A stretch of 64,000 nt of DNA from Parapedobacter luteus (lineage in GTDB: Bacteria > Bacteroidota > Bacteroidia > Sphingobacteriales > Sphingobacteriaceae): the NCBI RefSeq assembly GCF_900168055.1, contig NZ_FUYS01000003.1, positions 496,001-560,000 of the forward strand. Reading direction: 5' to 3'. Within the stretch, counting starts at the first letter, position 1; each line of letters begins with the position of its first letter. A program made the translations under genes and the position numbers. The notes beneath the pieces were generated by a model. It had not been told where the DNA came from, made no database searches, and saw only the letters and a program-made list of their open reading frames with translations. Of the stretch, positions 18,601 to 27,778 are shown in pieces.

Positions 18601-18653
18601 GCCTTGGTGGCCAAAATCCATTGCATGAAAGCATGGATGCTGGCCACCAAGGC
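18601..18653. terminator. hairpin between convergent acs and metalloprotease genes
   Basis: GCCTTGGTGGCCA (18601-18613) pairs perfectly with 18641-18653, and the 27-base interior can pair further (ATCCAT with ATGGAT). On the minus strand the stem is followed by a T-run (GTTTTTATG), fitting termination of the metalloprotease transcript. On the plus strand it lies 16 bases after the acs stop, without a T-run. Confidence 0.75.
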
Positions 18654-18672
18654 TCTTAAACCGGTCAACCGG

Positions 18673-21198
18673 TTAGTTCGTTATAAAATGTCCGCAATTT
18701 TCCGTGTGGCTATGCCGTAGAAAATCCATGCCAGGCATGATGGGCGCTCCCGGTGGCATTTCAAACGTACGTCCCGGCTGGAACTCATCCGGATCCTTCT
18801 CAAATTTCTCAATCTGAGACACCGCAAATAACGCTTGTGCCTTTTGCTCGTCATTAGCTGAGTTGAGGTCCGCCTGTAGCCTTGTTTTCAAGTCGTTGAT
18901 TTTTAGCAATGCCTGGCCCCGTACAATGCCTGAAGCCTCCTTGTCCGCTGCCAGTTTCAACAAGTGTGTGAGCACAAGGTGATTTACCGTGGTTTGCAGC
19001 GCGCCGGCATAACCAGTAGCAAGGGGCTTGCCCCATGTTTCAGCGAGTAGCCGGTCCAGTACTGCCATCAAGCCGGGTTGTTTGCTATCCCGCGCTTTGT
19101 ATTCCACAAGACGGGCAGCCCGCTCGGCATTGAGCAGCGACGCAACAGTTTCGGTAGCCGCCGAAGCCGCAGCAGCAAGCGGATCAAATGTGGGGCCGGT
19201 ATTCCCTGAGAAAAGCTCGATGCTACGGGGATAGCCCGATGGGCGGGGCGGTATTTTTTGAATCAGCGTTTCGGGCAGTGCCAATGCTTCGGGCGTAATG
19301 GTAGTCATCAGCGCATCGAAAGCCTTCCATTGCCGGTCCGGCTCAACCATGCGCGTAGGCTCCTGCCCATCGCCTTTGATAGCATGCGTAAAATACAATC
19401 CGCCCACACTTTTCGCCACAGCTTCGATCTGGTACCGATGCAGCAGGTAGGCCGGCACCAGCACTTCGTGTATCGTCGTCATGGGCTCCCCGTCGCGTAT
19501 GGCCCGTTCTGAAAACCGGTCAAGAACCAATCGGCGCACCTTCATCAGGTGTTGCAGTTGTTCAATGGGATCCACGCCATCATCCCACTGGTGCGACACC
19601 GGATGAGTATACCCGCCGATGTCAGGTATATATTGGTGCCCCTGCGCCAGCGTCTCCTGCATAATTTTTTCAAGTTCAGCATCTTCATCTGCGCCCGGCG
19701 GAAATTCAGCGTATCCCCAGATAACTGCCCGGATATCCCAGCTGCCAATCCCCACACCATAAGCGCTGTCCAAGCTAAGGGTTCCATCTTTATCCAGATC
19801 AATACGCGGGAATGGGTAATCCATGACCGACGCACGCCCCTTGGGACTGGCCGCAAAATTATGCATGAAACCCAGCGTATGCCCTATTTCATGGGCAGAC
19901 AGCTGCCTTATCCGCGCCAGGGCCATTTCTTCCATCTGCTTAGAAGCCGGCTTACCGGTTTCATAAGGCTGCAACAACCCCTCGGCAATCAGGTAGTCCT
20001 GGCGGTGCCTATCAGCCCCCAGGGTGACTACCCCTTTGATGATTTCACCGGTACGGGGGTCGGTATACGAAGAGCCATACGAAAACGCCCTTGGGCTACC
20101 GCTCCGGTTGATCCAGTTAACCACGTTGTACCGGATGTCCATCGGATCAGCATCGGCAGGCAGCTCTTTGACGATGAAGGCGTTGCGGAATCCCGCAGCT
20201 TCAAACGCTTCATTCCACCACGCCCCCCCTTCGATAAGCGCTTTTTTAATCAGCTCGGGCGCGCCCCTATCGACATAATACACAATAGGTTCCACAGGCT
20301 CACTAATCGCCGCCTGAGGGTCTTTCTTTTGCAAGCGGTGTCGCCTGATAAAGCGCTTGGTCAGCGGCTCTTCCATGGGAGCGGAAAAATCCATATAGGT
20401 AAATGCGTTGAAGCCCGAACGAGCATCAAACTTCCGCATGTTGAAACCCGGCTCGGGAAGCGCCACAAAGGACTGGTGCAGGTGCAGTGTCACCGCTGCA
20501 GGATCCGGCGCAATGCCGCCCCCGCGGCCAAAACCGCCACCCCCACCTGAGGCTCCCCCTGCAAAGGTGACGACCGCCTCGAATTCCGAGTTTTTCGGAA
20601 AGTTCTTGGTATTCTCCATGAAAATAGCTGAACGGCTATCATCGACACGGTACGCATTCCCACCACCGGCAGCACCGCCACGACTACCACCACCAGCCAG
20701 GCTCCCCGCAATGCCCTGGCTATCGCGAATCAGGAATGGCGTCAAATCAACCAATACCCGGCCGCCTTCCGCAGCCACCGGATTGAATGCCCAAATAATC
20801 GATTTGGCAAACGCCGTTTCTACGGATTTCACCTCGTCCTCATTGCCATTCACTGCACGGTAATTATACTCCGGACGCAACAGGAAAACTTTGGGCCCTA
20901 CCTTTACAAATTTGACGATGTAGGAAGTCGCACGTCCCTTTTCGGCTGCACTGCCGGCTCCTGCGGCGATCGCACTGAAATACAGAAACTCCTCATCGAA
21001 CCGATCGACCTCCAGCAGGATCTTGCCGCTGCTGTTGTCATAATAAAAATCAAAAAAGCCTTCAAACTTCTGATGGTTTGCGGTGGCAGCTCCGATGGTC
21101 TTTGCCGGCTGGGGATTGCCTGCATCCTGCCGCCCCTGTCCTAAGACCGGTCCAACAGAAGTAAGTAGCCACAAGCCTACATGGATAGCACGTTTCAT
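18673..21198 (-). CDS. secreted zinc metalloprotease (DUF5117/DUF4953 type)
   Basis: An 841-residue exported protein with a signal peptide (residues 1-20, LLTSVGPVLG). The N-terminal half matches the DUF5117 pattern seen in these proteases (FEGFFDFYYDNSSGKILLEVDRFDEEFLYFSAI). The metzincin-like zinc site HEIGHTLGFMH is at residues 436-446, followed by the Met-turn-like ASVMDYPFPR. A glycine-rich low-complexity loop (about 170-225) precedes the catalytic part. It probably degrades proteins in the periplasm or at the surface. It lies 131 bases downstream of a susD gene on the same strand, so it is likely part of the susC/susD/protease transcript. Substrate specificity is unknown. Confidence 0.88.
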   Translation of the reverse strand: MKRAIHVGLWLLTSVGPVLGQGRQDAGNPQPAKTIGAATANHQKFEGFFDFYYDNSSGKILLEVDRFDEEFLYFSAIAAGAGSAAEKGRATSYIVKFVKVGPKVFLLRPEYNYRAVNGNEDEVKSVETAFAKSIIWAFNPVAAEGGRVLVDLTPFLIRDSQGIAGSLAGGGSRGGAAGGGNAYRVDDSRSAIFMENTKNFPKNSEFEAVVTFAGGASGGGGGFGRGGGIAPDPAAVTLHLHQSFVALPEPGFNMRKFDARSGFNAFTYMDFSAPMEEPLTKRFIRRHRLQKKDPQAAISEPVEPIVYYVDRGAPELIKKALIEGGAWWNEAFEAAGFRNAFIVKELPADADPMDIRYNVVNWINRSGSPRAFSYGSSYTDPRTGEIIKGVVTLGADRHRQDYLIAEGLLQPYETGKPASKQMEEMALARIRQLSAHEIGHTLGFMHNFAASPKGRASVMDYPFPRIDLDKDGTLSLDSAYGVGIGSWDIRAVIWGYAEFPPGADEDAELEKIMQETLAQGHQYIPDIGGYTHPVSHQWDDGVDPIEQLQHLMKVRRLVLDRFSERAIRDGEPMTTIHEVLVPAYLLHRYQIEAVAKSVGGLYFTHAIKGDGQEPTRMVEPDRQWKAFDALMTTITPEALALPETLIQKIPPRPSGYPRSIELFSGNTGPTFDPLAAAASAATETVASLLNAERAARLVEYKARDSKQPGLMAVLDRLLAETWGKPLATGYAGALQTTVNHLVLTHLLKLAADKEASGIVRGQALLKINDLKTRLQADLNSANDEQKAQALFAVSQIEKFEKDPDEFQPGRTFEMPPGAPIMPGMDFLRHSHTENCGHFITN

Positions 21199-21329
21199 TC
21201 GTTAATTAATTTATTGGTTAATGGCTTCATGAAATCCTGCATTGCATCGTCTTTTGCGCAAGTCGCTGTCATCGCAGGTTTCATACAATTATGGTATTTG
21301 GTAAAAACGCCATGAATATACATGCTAAA

Positions 21330-22796
21330 TCAATCGGAAATCAAATTATTTGTCAAAATTTCGTCGTTCGACATTGGCCAGATGTAATTTTCCGCAGCGG
21401 GTGGCACCGCCGAAGCCGAAAAGGATGGGCCTACTTTTTCGGGAATCGTATACAGCCGGCGCAGCAAATCATTCGATCGGAAACCTTCACCCAATAATTC
21501 GATTCGACGCTCGGTTTCTATGCTGGCAACCAATGCCCCCCTTGTAGCAGTAGCCGATACAGGAAAGACATAGTCTGGATCAGACCGATGATGAACAGCT
21601 TCCAGCAATCCCCTGGCTAAGACAAAATCTCCGGTCTCCGCCGCCGCTTCCGCATAGTTCAATAACACTTCTGCGTAGCGAATCACAGGTATATATCGCA
21701 GGAAAGGCGCATCCCGACCATATTTACTCAGGTAATAACGGCCATTGGTCGCGTTGAAGCGCAGCAGTCCCCACCGGTCGTCTCCTTCAGCCCATTGAGC
21801 GCTACCCAATATCCCCGCTGGATTCAGGAAATACTCCGAGTTGCCATTGTAGAGGTATCCCAGCGCGGACTGGCCGCTTAAATTGTCCAGGTTGGTAAAT
21901 GGCATGGAAAAGATGGATTCTGCCGTGGTGAAGTTATTCGTTAACGTCTCGACAATATCACTTTGAAGCGCGTGAGCCACGCCGGTAGTCGCCGAAAAAG
22001 GCGCCGCGGTCTGGGGGACAATCTTGCGGGCCTCAGCAATGACCGCGTTCCAGTTCCCTTGATTGAGGTACACCCGCGTTTTCAACGCAATTGCCGTATT
22101 TCTATGTGCCCGTGTTGTATTCAATAAAGCCGAAGCATATTCATCGGGCAGGTTTGCCTCGGCGTCGTCCAAATCCTGGAGAATCTGCGAATAAACCTGA
22201 GCCACCGTACTACGGGCTAAATTATTATTTTCAGACGTTGTCTCGGCCTGCAACCGCAGAGGCAGGCCGGGCGAAGCGCCATCGTTCTCCGCATAAGGGC
22301 GGGCAAATATGGTCACCAACGTAAAGTAAGAAAGCGCACGCAGAAATTTGGCTTCCGCCACATACCCCGCTGCTGTCGTTTCATCCACTACGCCCGGATT
22401 TGCCGCCAGCCCTTCAATGACAAAATTGGCCCGGTTTATCGTGGTGTACCCCGTGGACCAGACGTTAAGGATGTCAGCTGAAGAAGAATTGTACGAATGC
22501 GCCCAGGCGTCATAGCCGGTAAACGAGTTGGCCGTCGTATTGATAAAATCCTCGCCACGCACATCCAGAAACAGTAATAACCTCCCCCCATAGAAATTTG
22601 ATCCCTTAAGTGACGCATAGATGCCGTTTACCAGCCCTTCGATGCGTGCCGGGGTTCTGAATATATCGGAATAACTAAGCTGCGTGGGGGGAATCTGTTG
22701 CAGGTACTCCTCTTCACTGCACGAAGAAATGCTCACCAAGCAAGCAATGCCTAATGCGGCTCCGAGCTTCTTGATGGATTTATATGTGATATTCAT
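21330..22796 (-). CDS. SusD/RagB outer-membrane lipoprotein (first pair)
   Basis: A 488-residue lipoprotein. The signal peptide ends in a lipobox with Cys26 (VSISSC) followed by SEEE, the acidic residues that favour surface export in Bacteroidota. The N-terminal TPR-like part (RIEGLVNGIYASLKG, RALSYFTLVTIFARPY) and the C-terminal RYAEVLLNYAEAAAETG and ETERRIELLGEGFRSNDLLR motifs are diagnostic of SusD. It caps the neighbouring SusC barrel and binds substrate. It lies 52 bases downstream of susC. The metalloprotease that follows suggests a peptide substrate. Confidence 0.95.
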   Translation of the reverse strand: MNITYKSIKKLGAALGIACLVSISSCSEEEYLQQIPPTQLSYSDIFRTPARIEGLVNGIYASLKGSNFYGGRLLLFLDVRGEDFINTTANSFTGYDAWAHSYNSSSADILNVWSTGYTTINRANFVIEGLAANPGVVDETTAAGYVAEAKFLRALSYFTLVTIFARPYAENDGASPGLPLRLQAETTSENNNLARSTVAQVYSQILQDLDDAEANLPDEYASALLNTTRAHRNTAIALKTRVYLNQGNWNAVIAEARKIVPQTAAPFSATTGVAHALQSDIVETLTNNFTTAESIFSMPFTNLDNLSGQSALGYLYNGNSEYFLNPAGILGSAQWAEGDDRWGLLRFNATNGRYYLSKYGRDAPFLRYIPVIRYAEVLLNYAEAAAETGDFVLARGLLEAVHHRSDPDYVFPVSATATRGALVASIETERRIELLGEGFRSNDLLRRLYTIPEKVGPSFSASAVPPAAENYIWPMSNDEILTNNLISD

Positions 22797-22848
22797 AGCT
22801 GTTCAATTTTAATGATTAACCTTATCCGAAATCCTGCCTGTTTCATTC

Positions 22849-25800
22849 CTAAAAGCCGAGGTTCATCCCAAACGTAAACGTACGTCCGTTGCCCAGGGAA
22901 TTGTACTCAATACCGGGAGATCTGGGATTATTCCCATTGATGGATGATTCCGGTTCCACCCCTGTGTAATTCGTAAACAAATACACATTGGTAGCTTGCA
23001 CGTAAATCCGTGCCGAGCTGATACCGGCTTTTGCGAGCAACTGGTTAGGCAGCCGGTACCCTATCAGTACATTTTGCAAGCGCAAAAAATCGCCTTTTTC
23101 GACATAATCGGAGATGTTCGGAATGTTTGCACTTGCAAAATTGTCGTTGAATACAAGACGTGGCACGTCCGTCACATCGCCGGGCTGTTGCCAACGGTCC
23201 AGCACTTTGACCGAATTATTGAAATACCGTTGGTCCAACCAGGTTCCGGTATTGCCATTCAAGACATAGTTGCCGCCAGAAAAGGAAAAGTTAATTCCTG
23301 CATCGAAGCTTCCATACCGAAACGTATTATTAAAGCCGCCATACCATGTGGGCAAAGCATTTCCCAAGGGTTGGTAATCAGCCGCCGTGATTGCCGGTGC
23401 CGGGCGACCATCCAGGTATGTCCACGCAGAGCCTCCCGAAGGAAAAGCTGCCGAATATTGCACTTGTTCACCAGCCGCATTCATGTAAATACGCTGGCCG
23501 GTAGCCGGATTGACACCATTGGTGACCGCTCCGTACAACGTGCCTACGGAGTAGCCCGCCTGCGTCATGTTAAACGGATTGCCCGAAGAGGTGCTTACGA
23601 TACGCGAGCCTTCGCCTTCAAGTGCAGTCACCTCATTCTTGATGCTCGTGAAATTGAACGAAGCATTCCATGAAAACTTCCCTTTTCTGACGACATCCCC
23701 GCTAATTCCTAATTCAACACCTCGGTTGTACAATGATCCGACGTTCCCCAGAATTGCATTGCCGGGAATACCCTTTGAAGGAGACTGCGGCACCTCCAAG
23801 ATCAACCCGTTTACATTGTTATTGAACCAGCTGAAATCAACCGATATCCGGTCGTTCCAAAAGCCCAAATCCGCCCCGATATTGGTTTGTTCACTGGTCT
23901 CCCAGCCCAGATCCGAATTGCCTGCTTGGCTAAGGTGCCACGTAGAAGCACTCCCGTAAAGCGCCGAAGAGAACAAAATGAGCGAGCCATACCGTGAATT
24001 CATCTCGCCGTTGCCTACCCGGCCCCAGCCGCCCCGCAGTTTGACACTACTCATGACGGTACTTATAGCGGAACCCTGGTAGAACGCTTCTTCAGACAGT
24101 GTCCATCCGGCGGATGCCCCGCCAAAGTTACCCCACTTGGTCGAAGCGCCTAACGCCGAATTGCCATCCCGCCTGAAATTGAACTTAATGAAATAACGAC
24201 TCTTATAGTCGTAATTCAAGCTTGCGAAATAGGATAAAAAGGCCCAATTTATCAGCAAGTTACCTGACTGCGATACTTGCCCCCAGTTACCCTGAACATC
24301 GGTAAAATACGGATCGGAAGCTTGCTGCACATTGACTCCCCATCGGTTCGTCGAAAAATCCTGCACATCCATACCACCAACGGCCGAAATGTGGTGGTCC
24401 GCAAATCGCGTGTCATAATTCAACGTATTGGTAAAATTCCAGTTGTTAAATAAAGTCGATACGTTCGTCACACTACCGTTTGTAGACGAACTGGATCCAT
24501 GCTCGGGACTCAGCGAGCTGACATTAAGAGTGGACAACCGGTCTACCGAATAACTGGTCGTGAAATTCAGGCCCTTCAACAGGTTAACGGTCGCTCCCAC
24601 ATTCGCCAATATCCGATCGTTGGTCGAGCTGTATTTAGCCAGCTCAAATAAAGCCACCGGATTATAATAGACGCTCACGACCTGGTTGTTGCCATTGCCG
24701 ATAGGTCCGCCCGGCGTGTTGGCCAGGTGTGGGGTACCATCCGGATTATACGCCGGCACATTCGGATTAAGGGTATAAGCCATCCGGGCAGCGCCTACAA
24801 TCAGCTGTGCGTTGCCTTCCATGGAACCCGAGTTTGGCGCCCTATTTTCAGACTTGGTATAACTTATATTACCTCTCAACTTGAGCCACGAGTTTACATC
24901 ATGGTCCAAATTAAATCGAAGCCCCGTCCGGTCAAACTCGTTCGTCTGCAAGAACCCCTCCTGCTCGGTAAGGTTGGCCGAAAAGAAGTAACGCGTCTTC
25001 GGACTGCCACCGCTCACCGTTACCGCATGGCTGTGCTGCACACCCGTTTGAAAAATATAGTCATACCAATTGGTATTCACCAGCGACCCATCTGGATGAT
25101 AACTTGGGAAGAACAACGCCGACGCAACAGCATCGTTATCCGCCTGACCGCTCAGTATCTTCCTGTTCAGTTGCGCTTCGTTCTTGATCATCATGAAGTC
25201 TTCCGCCTCCAGCAACTTTGGAAGCCTTACCGGCTCGGTCACGCCTACCCAGCCGTCATAAGTCACCCGGGCGCTTCCCTCTTTACCTCTTTTGGTAGTA
25301 ACTAAAATGACGCCATTAGCCGCCCGGGATCCGTAAATAGCCGTTGATGCAGCATCCTTCAATACGTCAATCGATTCAATATCGGCTGGGTTAATGTCTG
25401 CCAGCGGGTTGTTGGCCACGGTAGCGTTTGAAGACACATCGCCGCTTGTCACCGGAATACCGTCTATGACGATTAATGGATAAGAGCTTAGTGATATGGA
25501 ATTCGTTCCCCTGATGCGGATAACCGGCGCATTGTTCAATACCCCGTTTGGTAAGTTGATTTTTACGCCGGCAGCCCTTCCTATAAGCGCCTGATCAAAA
25601 CTCTGTACCGGGATTTCCTTGACTTGATCAGCCACAATGCGGCTTGCGGCACCTGTAAATTCCTTTTTTGACTGGGTACTATATCCAACGACAAGCACCT
25701 CGTCCAACTCCGACGCGTCGGGTTCAAGGTTAATGGTATAAGGACCCGGGGTTCTCACGACAACCTCGGCAACGCTATACCCCAGGAATGTCACCTCAAT

Positions 25801-26121
25801 GGTTGATCCCACCGGCACCCGAAGTGAAAATTGCCCATCGTCATTCGTTTTCGTCGCCAGTGTACTGCTGCCTTTCACATGTACAGTAGCCTCGGGCAAA
25901 GGAGCGCCGGTCTCATCGCGCACCGTTCCCGAAACCGTTATGAGTTCTTGAAAAGCGGCGTCCGGGACCAGCGATACGGCACCCCGAACGCCCATCGTGC
26001 CTGAAAACATCAGGGCACACAGGAACGCAAAGACGCTGCAGACGGGTTTGGGTTTAGGTTTTAATTGGATATGCCTATGCACACCACTTGGCATCGTTTT
26101 GCCAAATAAAAAGTATTTCAT
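22849..26121 (-). CDS. SusC/RagA TonB-dependent transporter (first pair)
   Basis: A 1090-residue outer-membrane transporter. After an export signal (hydrophobic core about 28-48) comes a carboxypeptidase-D-like beta-sandwich (about 60-135, VSGTVRDETGAPLPEATVHVKG), the TonB-box-like ELDEVLVVGYSTQ, the plug domain (PVIRIRGTNSISLSSYPLIVIDGIPV; IESIDVLKDAASTAIYGSRAANGVILVTTKRG) and a 22-strand barrel ending in FTFGMNLGF. It has no STN signalling domain. It imports its ligand with TonB energy. The start codon lies inside a palindrome shared with the second pair, and a hairpin lies about 70 bases upstream. Confidence 0.95.
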   Translation of the reverse strand: MKYFLFGKTMPSGVHRHIQLKPKPKPVCSVFAFLCALMFSGTMGVRGAVSLVPDAAFQELITVSGTVRDETGAPLPEATVHVKGSSTLATKTNDDGQFSLRVPVGSTIEVTFLGYSVAEVVVRTPGPYTINLEPDASELDEVLVVGYSTQSKKEFTGAASRIVADQVKEIPVQSFDQALIGRAAGVKINLPNGVLNNAPVIRIRGTNSISLSSYPLIVIDGIPVTSGDVSSNATVANNPLADINPADIESIDVLKDAASTAIYGSRAANGVILVTTKRGKEGSARVTYDGWVGVTEPVRLPKLLEAEDFMMIKNEAQLNRKILSGQADNDAVASALFFPSYHPDGSLVNTNWYDYIFQTGVQHSHAVTVSGGSPKTRYFFSANLTEQEGFLQTNEFDRTGLRFNLDHDVNSWLKLRGNISYTKSENRAPNSGSMEGNAQLIVGAARMAYTLNPNVPAYNPDGTPHLANTPGGPIGNGNNQVVSVYYNPVALFELAKYSSTNDRILANVGATVNLLKGLNFTTSYSVDRLSTLNVSSLSPEHGSSSSTNGSVTNVSTLFNNWNFTNTLNYDTRFADHHISAVGGMDVQDFSTNRWGVNVQQASDPYFTDVQGNWGQVSQSGNLLINWAFLSYFASLNYDYKSRYFIKFNFRRDGNSALGASTKWGNFGGASAGWTLSEEAFYQGSAISTVMSSVKLRGGWGRVGNGEMNSRYGSLILFSSALYGSASTWHLSQAGNSDLGWETSEQTNIGADLGFWNDRISVDFSWFNNNVNGLILEVPQSPSKGIPGNAILGNVGSLYNRGVELGISGDVVRKGKFSWNASFNFTSIKNEVTALEGEGSRIVSTSSGNPFNMTQAGYSVGTLYGAVTNGVNPATGQRIYMNAAGEQVQYSAAFPSGGSAWTYLDGRPAPAITAADYQPLGNALPTWYGGFNNTFRYGSFDAGINFSFSGGNYVLNGNTGTWLDQRYFNNSVKVLDRWQQPGDVTDVPRLVFNDNFASANIPNISDYVEKGDFLRLQNVLIGYRLPNQLLAKAGISSARIYVQATNVYLFTNYTGVEPESSINGNNPRSPGIEYNSLGNGRTFTFGMNLGF

Positions 26122-26127
26122 ACTTTT
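26109..26127 (-). promoter_or_regulatory. start-codon palindrome of the first susC
   Basis: AAAAGTAT (26109-26116) and ATACTTTT (26120-26127) form an 8-bp perfect stem around TTC, and the start codon at 26119-26121 sits in its loop and arm. In the mRNA this could hide the initiation codon. The same 19 bases occur at the second susC. Confidence 0.6.
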
Positions 26128-26664
26128 ACCAAATTAAGGTTAGCTATTAGAGAATAATGACGTTTTATTAGTAGTGATACCTTGTCCATGCAGGAGTGGT
26201 GCGAACACTCCTGCTTTTTTATTGGTATCGGGTATTTCCGGTCATGCTCAAGGAGGGTAAAAATGATTCATATAAAACGGTTAAGCCTGTTGACGCCTAT
26301 ATTTAATTACATACATTTGGCAGCTAAAAATCGTTAACCTGCAAACACCGTATGTGTTTGATAGTCCAGCTATCAGCATACCAGACTACTACGGTCCCGT
26401 GCAAACCACCGATTCACTTATCTTTTCAAGACAGAAAAAGCGAGAATCCCCAAAAAACAACCAACACAGCACAACACCAGCAATGGAGAAATAAAAAAAT
26501 TAAAACTCACCTATCAATACACACAAACATAACCATATTCTTATATAATTCACAATAAAATAGTAAAAATATTTTATTTTTCATCAATAAAAAACAAAAC
26601 AAATAAGAAAAACACAATTTTAGTCAGTAAAACAAGACGAAAAATTCAACAAAACCCAAAAAAC
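26122..26664. other. intergenic leader region and AT-rich stretch upstream of the first susC
   Basis: There is no gene in these 543 bases. The part nearest susC (26122-26220) holds the AACC-TTAATT block and a hairpin with T-run. From about 26340 to 26660 the sequence is unusually rich in A and T, with runs of A on the plus strand, far from the surrounding composition. It separates the susC promoter from the end of the 2-hydroxyacid dehydrogenase gene. It could be a promoter/UP-like region or old foreign DNA. A 68-codon open frame inside it is not convincing. Confidence 0.6.
26190..26220. promoter_or_regulatory. leader hairpin upstream of the first susC
   Basis: GCAGGAGTG (26190-26198) pairs perfectly with CACTCCTGC (26206-26214) around a 7-base loop. 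On the plus strand six T follow (26215-26220), which makes it look like a terminator for RNA running away from susC, antisense to its leader. It is 69 bases upstream of the start codon and matches the equivalents at 37318 and 46869. Confidence 0.65.
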
Positions 26665-27624
26665 CTACACATTAACGACGTTTTTTGAATCCCCTTTCTG
26701 ATAATCCATCAAATTACACACAGCAACCTCCATCAGGCGGGTCCGCGCCTCTTTCGTAGCCCATGCAATATGCGGGGTAATCAAACAATGTCGTGCGCCA
26801 AACAACGGATTGTCCGGAGCCGGCGGCTCGGCGGACAACACGTCAAGGCCGGCACCGGCGATGCCGCCGCTGTTCAGCGCTTTCGCAAGATCTTCTTCCA
26901 CCACAAGTGGCCCGCGCGCCGTATTGATAAGAAATGCAGTTTCTTTCATCTTTTTCAGGCTACCGGCGTTTATCAGGCCCTTGGTTTGCGGCGTGAGCGG
27001 ACAGTGGAGACTCACTACATCAGCCTGTGCCAGCAATTCGTCCAAGCTTGCCCAACGGAAATTCCGTCGGTAAGACTGATCGGTTTGCGTACGGCTATAT
27101 CCAATGACGTCCATGCCGAATGCGGCGGCGGCGTCTGCCACGCGCTGGCCGATATCACCGAATCCGATGATGCCCAATGTCTTGCCCGAAAGCTCCATCA
27201 ATGGATAATCCCAGAAGCAGAAATCAGGTGATCGCGACCATTTGCCCGAAGCGACGGCGTCACTGTGTCGCTGTACATGGTGGCAAAGTTCCAATAGCAA
27301 TGCAAAAGTCAGCTGCACAACAGACGCCGTGCTGTATCCCGGCACATTGGTCACCACGATTCCCTTTTCCCTGGCGTAGTCAATATCCACGATATTGTAC
27401 CCGGTGGCCAGCACTCCGATGTATTTCAGGTCCGGCAGTTGTTCCAGTATTTCGGCATCCAATGGCACTTTATTCGTCAGTAAGGCTTCAGCGCCGTTTG
27501 CCCGTTCCACGATTTGGTCGGCGGTCGTTCGGTCATATACGGTCAGTTCACCCAAACTGCCCAGATCGTCCCAACTTAAGTCGCCGGGGTTCAGCGTATG
27601 TCCATCCAGTACAATGATCTTCAT
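26665..27624 (-). CDS. D-2-hydroxyacid dehydrogenase
   Basis: A 319-residue NAD(P)-dependent 2-hydroxyacid dehydrogenase (glycerate/hydroxypyruvate-reductase-like). The cofactor site is GIIGFGDIGQRVADAA, followed by YSRTQTDQ. Catalytic residues are Arg in NTARGPLVVEEDL, the acidic GLDVLSAEPPAPDNPL segment, and His in LITPHIAWAT. ATG 27624 starts at KIIVLDG, the usual N-terminus. The substrate could be glycerate, but this is not certain. It follows the amidohydrolase by 154 bases with a strong hairpin in between, so it is probably a separate unit inside the island. Confidence 0.88.
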   Translation of the reverse strand: MKIIVLDGHTLNPGDLSWDDLGSLGELTVYDRTTADQIVERANGAEALLTNKVPLDAEILEQLPDLKYIGVLATGYNIVDIDYAREKGIVVTNVPGYSTASVVQLTFALLLELCHHVQRHSDAVASGKWSRSPDFCFWDYPLMELSGKTLGIIGFGDIGQRVADAAAAFGMDVIGYSRTQTDQSYRRNFRWASLDELLAQADVVSLHCPLTPQTKGLINAGSLKKMKETAFLINTARGPLVVEEDLAKALNSGGIAGAGLDVLSAEPPAPDNPLFGARHCLITPHIAWATKEARTRLMEVAVCNLMDYQKGDSKNVVNV

Positions 27625-27714
27625 CTTTTTATTCGTTTGATTTAAAAACCCAATATTAAGCATAACTTTTAACTATCGCGAATACGCCGGTCGGTTCACG
27701 TCCATAACGACAGC

Positions 27715-27751
27715 GGCGCGTATACGGTCTATTCCAGACCGTATACGCGCC
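27715..27751 (-). terminator. perfect 16-bp hairpin after the amidohydrolase gene
   Basis: GGCGCGTATACGGTCT (27715-27730) pairs over its full length with 27736-27751 around the loop ATTCC. It lies 28 bases beyond the amidohydrolase stop. No T-run follows, so it may be a stability or processing element as well as a transcription end. Confidence 0.65.
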
Positions 27752-27778
27752 ACCATGACACGCTACCGTAGGTAGAAT

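Noticed and set aside
19549-20550. 333-codon open frame on the plus strand
   Set aside because: It lies antisense inside the metalloprotease gene whose HEIGH motif and signal peptide prove the minus strand is coding.
22849-26121. Polysaccharide utilisation locus based on SusC/SusD
   Set aside because: No glycoside hydrolase, lyase, sulfatase or hybrid two-component regulator occurs in the island; the associated enzymes are peptidases.
26352-26558. 68-codon open frame in the AT-rich gap
   Set aside because: Composition is dominated by Thr, Lys, Gln and Asn from A-rich DNA; no motif, no promoter element, no family resemblance.
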